A stretch of 64,000 nt of DNA, taken from contig CM051457.1 in NCBI GenBank assembly GCA_028274465.1, positions 101,245,982-101,309,981 of the forward strand, in the 5' to 3' direction. Below the pieces are notes generated by a model, which saw only the letters and a list, made by a program, of their open reading frames with translations, searched no databases and was not told where the DNA came from. Source of the DNA: Plantago ovata. Lineage: Eukaryota > Streptophyta > Magnoliopsida > Lamiales > Plantaginaceae. Of the stretch, positions 56,893-64,000 are shown piece after piece; the first letter of the stretch is position 1; each line of letters opens with the position of its first letter. Position numbers and translations under genes: made by a program.

Positions 56893-57790
56893 TGAACGTG
56901 TATTTTACACTTTCATTCGAGTCTTTTTCACCAATTTAGCTATCCTCTACGTTAATTTAGCTTATATTTTAGTGCATTTTATTAGAATAGTGTCACGTTT
57001 CCCTTTTCTTTGCATTTTTCAGGAATTAGGTGAAAAACGTACTTTTGGTGGGCAAATATGGTGAAGAGAATGAAGTTTTGGTGCTTCGTGGTCATCCGTG
57101 GTGTATCTAGAAGTTTCCGGACGAGTTTTGAGGCCTAGGGGACGAGTTTCAAGGCTTAAAGGTCACTAGAAGGCAAAATCGAATCCAAAAAGGAAGCCAA
57201 AACCAAAATCTCGCTGGCCACCAACACTGCAGGTCCCGGGCAGTTCGCCCCGTACCAGGCGGTTCGCCTGGCACCGGGGGCGGTTCGCCCGGAAGGTTTC
57301 GACAAGTATATATAGTTTCGCCTATTTTAGTCGTTTTTCATACCTTTTCACCTTATTTTGAGAGACAAATTCTCCAGAGCTTGTTCTGGGAATTATTAGC
57401 ATAGAAGACTCTTTTTCTTATTGATTTGGAAGCTTAAGCATAGAGATTGGACATCTTTGATTCTCGATTCTTGCTTGTGAGTTAGCAATTCACTGGAGAT
57501 TGACAACCTTCGTTGGTAACTTGTATCTCACGATTTTACTGCTTTTGTTATTCAATTCAACATGTTTTCATTGATTCTTGATTTGATTATGCTTGTTGAT
57601 TGCGATTTATACATGAGTAGCTAAATTTAAGGTTGGTGATAGTATGTGAATTCATAGCTAGGGTTCTTAATTATGCATGAGTGGCTTCGCGCGTTTAAGA
57701 CTTGATTTATTGTTTTATTTCTTTGATCTATCTAAGCCATCTATCTTCGTAGATTAGTGTTAAATTGAAAGAAACACTAGGACAATTCAT
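56893..57790 (+). mobile_element. Probable gypsy-type LTR fragment
   Basis: Starts TGAACGTGTATTTTACAC exactly where copia 2 LTR homology ends. It contains three GC-rich words cggttcgcc..., a TATA box (tatatatag, about 57,308), and a leader-like stretch with gaattgatt/ttgattatgcttgttg vocabulary typical of long LTRs of Athila/Tat-like gypsy elements. The classification is by style only. No coding, no second LTR, and the far boundary near 57,790 is approximate. Confidence 0.35.
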
Positions 57791-57893
57791 GATCATAGAT
57801 TTCTATCGCATTTTAGATCTAATAACATTTCCATGAACAAAAACAGTAAATCACAGCAGATCAAATTCATAACGAACAGATTGAGAAGCTCAC

Positions 57894-58044
57894 CCATCAT
57901 GAGAGAGTAGACGAGCAAGTAATTGTTCTTAAACGAATTGAAAGCAGAGCTTGTATTCGTCCGATCCTTGTTCGATTTGCTCAGCTCCAAGCCAGCCACC
58001 ACCACGGCCAGACCGCCGAACACCATGTAGTAAAACAACTCCAT
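57894..58044 (-). CDS. Exon 1 of an MFSD5-like transporter (molybdate-anion transporter type), orphan
   Basis: From ATG 58,044 the exon encodes MELFYYMVFGGLAVVVAG followed by LELSKSNKDR and AFNSFKNNYLLVYSLMM. This is the conserved N-terminus of plant major-facilitator proteins related to MFSD5: a first membrane helix, then the conserved SxNKDR and FNxFKNNYLLVYSLMM block. It ends at a good donor (atgatgg|gtgagc) in the phase expected for the family, whose next residues are AGDW-like. No continuation (GDWLQGPY-type sequence) is found downstream on this strand; instead there is LTR-type DNA and the copia element. Either the rest was lost, or intron 1 is very large and leaves the window. Leader sequence upstream looks normal. 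Confidence 0.75.
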
Positions 58045-58470
58045 TGTGACTCACAGAGAGTTTGACAGCAACAAGGCTGCCAATGGAAGCTTTTATAGAG
58101 GAAAAAAAAGGAAAGTAGAAGCTGTGTTGATTGTGCTTCTTTCTTCTCTCAAGTAGTGATGATGATGAAGTGGTGTAGACGTGTAGTATCAATTTTATAT
58201 TTTCCCTTGTTTCTTTTATATCTCTTTTTTTTTTTTTTTTTTAATTTCGGAATCTGAAATAAATTGGACCGGTGTCGGTGATTTGGACTTTTGGTGTCGT
58301 TGGGAACAATATGGGCCACTGATGTTGGTGTTTGTGGATCTGGGCCGTTGGATTGGGGGTAGGGGTCCAGAATTTGGCTGGTTTTCAGGGATATTATTGA
58401 CTTTCACATGTTTTGGCTCACATGGTTTCTCACTTTCACCGGTCGACATAATAGTATCTTCGAATTAATC
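58045..58470. other. 5' flank of the MFSD5-like exon
   Basis: Putative promoter and 5' UTR of the minus-strand exon. A T-run of about 18 bases lies near 58,225. Nothing else recognised. Confidence 0.3.
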
Positions 58471-58472
58471 TA

Positions 58473-58602
58473 TGGCTAGTGATATAGCCAGAGATAAAAT
58501 TACTAATGCCAGAACAATTTACCTTTTATAAACACTAATCATTCCTAAAAGTGCACAAATTGCTCTGGCTTAGTAATTTTAGCTCTGGCTATATCACTAG
58601 TC
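58473..58602. mobile_element. Foldback MITE, TA target site
   Basis: About 130 bp that is nearly one palindrome. The left arm tggctagtgatatagccaga... and right arm ...tctggctatatcactagtca pair over about 48 bases with few mismatches. Flanked by TA on each side. Non-coding; the TA target suggests a Tc1/mariner-like or similar superfamily. Confidence 0.75.
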
Positions 58603-58840
58603 ATAATCTATTCATCCTCAATAGATCTTTGTATATGAATTTAAGGATCTTGTTATGTTATATAACATGCGTTTTTCGATGTAATAAAGTTCATAGTAAA
58701 TACTCTTTTTTTTTTCTCCAAAGCAATGTTGCATTGATTAAGTAGTAATAGGAGTTTTAACATTCCAAAAGGAAACGACATTGTCTAATCTAAGTAAATC
58801 TAACAATCAACTATGGAAAATATTTCAAATATACATATAT

Positions 58841-59106
58841 TTTTTTTTGATAATGAAAAGACAGAAAAGCCCTTAGGCAATATCTAATTCTAATAAAGAA
58901 AAAATAAAAACAGGAGCCTTATCCAAAGCGCCTACTTCCTCTTCCTCATTTGCTGCACTATCTGAGTAGTCCTCTAGACAGACGCGCGAAAGGCGATCAA
59001 CAGTCTGGTTGGCGATGCTGCGACCCAATTTAGATAATGCTGAATTCAAAAGTTGTGCAAATCCAAAAGTACGTTTCCCTCCTTCATTGGCAAGTCGATC
59101 TGCTAC
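58841..59106 (-). mobile_element. LINE 3' end with RNase H tail and poly(A)
   Basis: The minus strand reads VADRLANEGGKRTFGFAQLL and then an acidic end with NEEEEVGALDKAP, to a TAA. This is like the RNase H C-terminus and tail of plant L1-type LINE ORF2. An A-run (T8 on plus at 58,841) follows. The rest of the element is absent, so it is a severely 5'-truncated insertion. It has no initiating Met and is not a gene. Confidence 0.6.
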
Positions 59107-59220
59107 TTATATATGATATATACGAATACACTAATACTTTTATAAAATCATACTTCTACGTACTTGAACATGGAATATTTTTTGTATAAGTATTCATACG
59201 TGTGGAACAGGGGAGGAGCA

Positions 59221-59342
59221 GGGTGGAGATTGTGGGGTGTCCAACACCCCTAAATTTCAAAAAGAAAAAGAAATTATTGATTTCATAATTTGAACTCCCA
59301 CATCAGAACTAACCCTAAGTAAACACCCCACAATCTTCACCC
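59221..59342. mobile_element. Short foldback element
   Basis: The 20-base arms gggtggagattgtggggtgt and acaccccacaatcttcaccc pair with a single mismatch and enclose about 82 bases. No clear target duplication. Probably a MITE; it could also be a hairpin locus. Confidence 0.5.
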
Positions 59343-59617
59343 ATGGTGGCAAAGTCCGTAGTTGATACTCATTATTTTTTACTTCTACAATATACGAATA
59401 CACTATCGTTATAAAAATATCGTACTAAATACACATAAATTACGTTCATATTTGTAGCAATTGCATATGACGATCGTATCCAATGCGCCTGGAAGGGTTA
59501 TGCTCTTTATGGTTTTGCTATGTTTGTGGATTTATTGTACTCATCAAGATTTATGGATGATGGGTAACAATATAACGATTCACATTTTCCTTCATCCATA
59601 TTGCATTTTGAAACATA

Positions 59618-59875
59618 CTCCCTCCACTTTTTAATAAGTGTCGTTTTAGAAAAAACACACATATTAAGAATAAATTATTAATCCACAATTTTATGTAAAA
59701 GTTTGTTCCAATTATAAGTAATAATGATAATTTAACCAATGAAATCACTTCAAACTACTTGAAATTCAACAATTGCATTGATTACGATGAAATTCGTTAT
59801 TGAAAAATGTAAAACGACACTTATTTTTCAAATAGTAAAAAAACCAAAACGACACTTATTAAAAAATGGAGGGAG
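59618..59875. mobile_element. Stowaway-type MITE
   Basis: 258 bp with arms starting ctccctccactttttaata and ending aaaatggagggag; inner blocks agtgtcgttttag / aaaacgacactt match inversely. TA on both flanks. Same general type and length as the one at 25,655, with different arm sequence. Confidence 0.85.
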
Positions 59876-60468
59876 TACAAATGATATTAACCATTTATAT
59901 TTACTGGTATTTCATACTTCCAATATGTTTCATATGGACTTTGTATACTTCCAATATATAAAAATAATAAGAAAGCATAAATAAATAGTTGTAAGTTGTA
60001 ACACTTCACTAAAATCTCAGAAAAATCGTATTACGGCACTCGTATATCCGTATTCCGTGCAACAAAGTAGCTGTTTATTTAAAATCAAGTTTGAATTATA
60101 TTTTGTGTATATGACATTATGACCCCTAGACTTTATTCCCTCACAAATCAAATGTTTAAATTTAGTTGCGCGTTAGGTTAGATATGTGCTCATTTAGAAT
60201 TATCAACTATTCCCAACTACTTCCAAACCATGTGTTTCGCAAATTAAATACCGTCTCATATCCCGGGTTGGTAAGAGCCCAAAATGCATGCATTCTTTCA
60301 CTTGTCCACTCCCATATGACTGCAAGTTGGATCCATAGCTGGTAGAGAACCTGAACCTCCTGACATCATGCACACGTGTAAAGCAAAAACATGAATAGTA
60401 TTTTCTCCGTTCTTTTACAATCTTTTCAATTGACGTTTTAAGATAAACTTTAACCACATGTACACAAA

Positions 60469-63111
60469 TTAGTTCTCAATTATACCTTGCAACTGTGAGG
60501 ATGATCCTGGCATTGAATTTGCATGTGTCAAATATATGTGGACTGCTTGGTACCTGAGCCATTTAAGATATATGACACACGGGTCAAGATGCATAAACTT
60601 AGTAGTCAAACAACTAAAAAGTTTGAAGTTCATGAGAGAATAAAAAGTCAAATGATTCTTACATGTGTTGTGTTGGTCTAACTAACATGAGTCCATCCAG
60701 CGGATGGATAATTTCATTGATACCCCAACGTGGGCAACCAATGCAGGAGATTGCAATACTCACAATCTTAAATGCATCAATATCGTAGTAGTATGGATCA
60801 ACCTTCAAGTCATTGTTAATAACTGAATCAACAAGGGTGCGACTAGGCTTTGGACCTCTATGGCGCAGCAAACTCATCTGATTGGAAAGAAATTTTGGAT
60901 CGAATTCGAACTTTTGGGAAGAATAATATGCCACGGGACCTTTTTGAAGCAGCTCAACCATCAAAACACCCAAAGCATATATATCGACACGTCGATCCCA
61001 TAAACCTGCATGGGTACATGATCAAGCCTACACCTCCTGGTAATTTGTCCTTTAAAAATCATGAAAGGCCCTCAAATGTCCATTTTGCTTTGGCATGCAA
61101 ATTTAAGGGCTCCAAATCAAACCATAACTTATATGAAATTCTATAAGAAATTGAATTAACCTGTCATCAAGCGTAAATGATCAACGTATCCAAGGGCCCC
61201 ATCAAAGTTTTGATATTTTTCTTCTTTCTCCACGCCCAAAAATCCACCAGTCAGCAACCCAAAATCAACTATAACCATTTGCATATCCTACAAAATCAAA
61301 TTTACAAATATGAGAAATAAAAGGAAAAAAAAACAACTTTTAGTATTATTCGAAATCAAATTATGCTAACCTTGTCCAACAATAAATGATGAGATGATAT
61401 GTTTCCCACCATAAAATGAGGATCATAATTATGCATGTGTTGGACAAGTCGTGCACCTTGATTCATCACTCCAATTCTATTAATCCAAGTGAACCTATCT
61501 GCAAAAGTGTAAATCATACATGTCCACAACCATGTAGTAATATAGATTGGTGAAACATGGCAATCTGTATTGAATAAGACCAAATAGTTGAAAAACTCGA
61601 GCATAAATTATCATGTTATGAGTTCAAATTTTGTTGGATGGTATGTAGCACTAACGGGAAAGTATCAAACAAGAACACTGTAAAATAGTAAGAAGTTTGC
61701 AGAGTTGACTGATTACACTTTTTTCTTTTAGACTTTATTCATCCTACGCTAGTGCTGACATATTCCGATGAACAATCTCTCAAGATAAAACTGCAGTTAG
61801 AGGACGTATGCAAACACTTGAAATACGAACCTGATGAGACTTACTGCAATATGAGAAGAAAAGTTATATATAGAGAGAGAGAGATAGAGATTTGTAAGAC
61901 CTAATGCTGTTTAATTTTAAAGAACTATCTTTATCCTTTAAAAAAAATTCTATTTATACATGCTAAGTGGTGCAAGTGGTGCAAGGGGCACACATGAATG
62001 GAAAGTATGCAATATGATGGAAGCATTTGTTTGTACTTCTTATGTAGAACATATAAGATTTTACATGTACAAAAATTAATCCATTTGCATTAATGGACTG
62101 CCCCGTTAAGTTAATATTTGAAAAAAAAGATTATATTCAACATTAACTCCTCCAAGGAGCCATTTAACTCCTTCCCCTTCCAAAATCATGGATACCCCCA
62201 AAGGGTTCAACATCCAACCCTAAGCCTAACCATGCTCTTTTATTTAATATTCTCCTTCTTAATTTTAGCAATGTGGGTTATCTCCTATTTCCAACTTTTG
62301 ATATTTTCATACCATCCATCAACCAACACATTTTGAGATTTAATTATTCTTTCACCACAAAAGGAATTTTAGTAATTCTTTCTCAAGTGTCCTCTACTAC
62401 TATAGTAGATTCATACACATTTGATAAACCTACGTTCTCAACATGTGGGGCCCCTTTTGCTTGAGGTGGTCATGGAAAAACTAACTTTAATTTTAGCTAA
62501 AATGCCAACAATTATATACTTAACTATACATACCAGAAAATGATTATTCTTAAAAATATGCAAAGAAAAAGAATTCCAAAAGTTTGAAGATAACTTACCA
62601 TCTGATATCAAAGTATGAAGTGTACATAATGTTCTAAAATTGTACACAACAGCCACCCTATAGCCTTCCTTGTTGTTGCCTTCACAACAGAATGAAATCA
62701 ACTTCGGTAGGCAAGGAAAGTTGAATTCCATGTTATCTCTTAGGAGTAACATCTCATCCTACAAGGTAACAATAGTGTTATATTATCAGCAGATTTAGTA
62801 AACATTAAACGACGTATATCGAATAAAAACTTTTAAGTACCTTAAGTCGATCAAACTTATCTTCCGGTTCTGTTGCCACGAACCTCCTAACAGAAAGAAG
62901 AGGTTCATCTCTGAAAACCTTAACAGTAACCTCCATATCCCTATACCATCCCCGATATAACTGTCCAAACTGGGTTTCATCAATGTAACTACTAAACCCA
63001 TTGGTAATATCGGATATCCCAAGGTAACTAATTTCTTGTACTGTTTCACCTCAATTCCACCAGCAGCTGACGATTGAGAGATATCTGTGTTAATCTGTGT
63101 TCGGTTTCCAT
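60469..63111 (-). CDS. RLK/RLCK-type pseudokinase, six exons
   Basis: Receptor-like-kinase fold lacking catalytic residues. Exons (high to low): 62,841-63,111; 62,599-62,758; 61,370-61,498; 61,161-61,287; 60,663-61,005; 60,469-60,553. All have GT/AG borders and the phases agree. The N-lobe has a degenerate glycine loop (ETQFGQLYRGWYRDM) and VAIK-like lysine (VTVKVF). The catalytic loop HRD..N is replaced by MVGNISSHHLLLDK. DFG is kept (VIVDFGLLTGG), as is GYVDHLRLMTGLWDRRVDIYALGVLMVELL for subdomains VIII-IX. The C-terminus is diverged. The start METEHRLTQIS is followed by one extra base (gaattgaggtgaaac, near 63,049) that breaks the frame before ISDITNGFSSYID. This may be a frameshift, or the true start may differ. 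Similar in spirit to ZED1/ZRK pseudokinases; family placement is an inference. Confidence 0.7.
61505..62590. other. Intron 2 of the pseudokinase gene
   Basis: The region between exons 2 and 3, about 1.1 kb. It contains a (ga)n run near 61,876 (tatagagagagagagatagaga) and AT-rich sequence. No inserted gene is recognised. Confidence 0.5.
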
Positions 63112-63630
63112 CTTTTGTGGAGGTGAGTTAAGCTTTTGCTTTTCCCTATGATTCCTGCTTAATCTATTTCCTAGGGTTCTAACAGTATTTATTTCTTTTT
63201 CTTAATAAATTTTCACGAATCCAACCTTGTCCCAGTTACTATTGTGCAATAGAATAATATTGTGATTTGTGTTGAGACCTACAATTACAGAGAATATGGG
63301 GGTCACGCTCTTAGTTGGAGTAGGCCTAGGGGACCCCTTTTTTGTATATAAATTAACATTAGTACTGATTATCCAACATCATTATTAGTATTAAATTAAA
63401 GCAACACAAAGCTAGGGCATCATTGTTGGATTAGTGGGGACTTAATTAATCGTCCTACAGTAAATTCTAGTATATCAATATTGAGCTAATTGCTTCGGTC
63501 TGTGTAATCTTGCCTATTCCATTCATTATGATAAAGTACTCATGTATTAAAATAACAGTACAGATAATGAATATATAAGAGAGAATGTGTTAAGTAGGTC
63601 AGATGGATCGTGTACTAAAATGTATAGTTG
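63112..63630. other. Upstream region of the pseudokinase gene
   Basis: Presumed promoter side; no element recognised. Confidence 0.3.
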
Positions 63631-63634
63631 CGTA

Positions 63635-63895
63635 CTCCCTCCTATTTGAAATAAATGTCGTTTTAGAATTTTAATATTGTGCAAAATAATTGTCGTTTTA
63701 GCTTAACTATCATAATTGCCCTATTCTAATAATAGGTGTTTTACTATTAATAGTGTGATAGTATGAGTATTTAGATTACTTTTAGTATTAATTTACTATT
63801 ATTAGACTAACTCATGACCTATAAATAGGGATAATGATTGTTTTCCTAATATTTGTGAAATGGCTAGAACGACATTTAATTAAAATAGGAGTGAG
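63635..63895. mobile_element. Stowaway-like MITE, diverged
   Basis: About 261 bp with arms ctccctcctatttgaaataa and ttaattaaaataggagtgag that pair imperfectly (atgtcgttttag / ctagaacgacat), flanked by TA on both sides. Relative of the 59,618 element (shared gtcgttttag block). Confidence 0.75.
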
Positions 63896-64000
63896 TAGAT
63901 GATAATCTTCTCATTGAACTAGCAAGGTAAAATGGGAAACTGATGGTAGATTGGAAGAGGGAGTATAATAATATACATGATGAATTTTGTGCATTTCATA

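Larger units (their letters stand above)
59107..60460. other. Intergenic with two inverted-repeat elements
   Basis: Besides the foldback at 59,221 and the MITE at 59,618, nothing is recognised. 60,220-60,420 may belong to the 3' flank of the kinase-like gene. Confidence 0.3.

Overview
The window is nuclear DNA of a flowering plant: AT-rich, intron-bearing genes, plant-type retrotransposons, MITEs and a cluster of NB-ARC/LRR (NLR) disease-resistance genes. The NLRs resemble the R1 / 'late blight resistance protein homolog R1' group expanded in asterids, so I infer an asterid eudicot, perhaps Lamiales. The species cannot be fixed from sequence alone.

Layout. 1-5.7 kb is repeat-rich: a miniature LTR element repeated head to tail (TRIM, three LTRs), an old copia solo LTR, a tRNA-derived SINE with target-site duplication, and degenerate short-motif repeats. 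7.3-20.6 kb is the first NLR block, all on the minus strand: pseudogene A, a truncated copy C in two displaced pieces, and nearly intact gene B. B lacks one base in an A-run. 21.8-22.6 kb holds an unrecognised spliced reading frame. 26.6-37.0 kb holds remains of a plus-strand NLR, broken up by a 5'-truncated LINE (itself carrying a solo LTR) and by a young Ty1/copia element with nearly identical 534-bp LTRs. 37.7-40.2 kb is an intact hAT/DUF659 transposase-like gene with a tandem-repeat N-terminus and a changed catalytic Asp, probably domesticated. 43.0-44.2 kb is a broken PIF/Harbinger nuclease. 45.5-48.3 kb is NLR D, the best preserved member. 48.5-56.9 kb is an LTR remnant, a (TA)n tract and a second, gag-less copia element on the minus strand. 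A 2.08-kb TG...CA element with 5-bp TSD sits in the middle of its reverse transcriptase. 57.9-58.0 kb is an orphan first exon of an MFSD5-like (molybdate-anion transporter type) gene. 60.5-63.1 kb is a six-exon RLK-type pseudokinase lacking the HRD motif.

How it fits together. NLRs A, B, D and fragment C share gene structure (one large exon and a small second exon), sequence and flanks, so the block grew by local duplication. Every copy then acquired small lesions or truncations. In B and D the second exon encodes a strikingly Asp-rich tail. In A and B the N-terminal helical unit is repeated three times. Transposons have repeatedly landed in NLR relics and in each other, giving an insertion order that can be read from target-site duplications. 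All splice models are read by eye from GT/AG sites, frame and paralogue comparison; none is supported by transcripts here.
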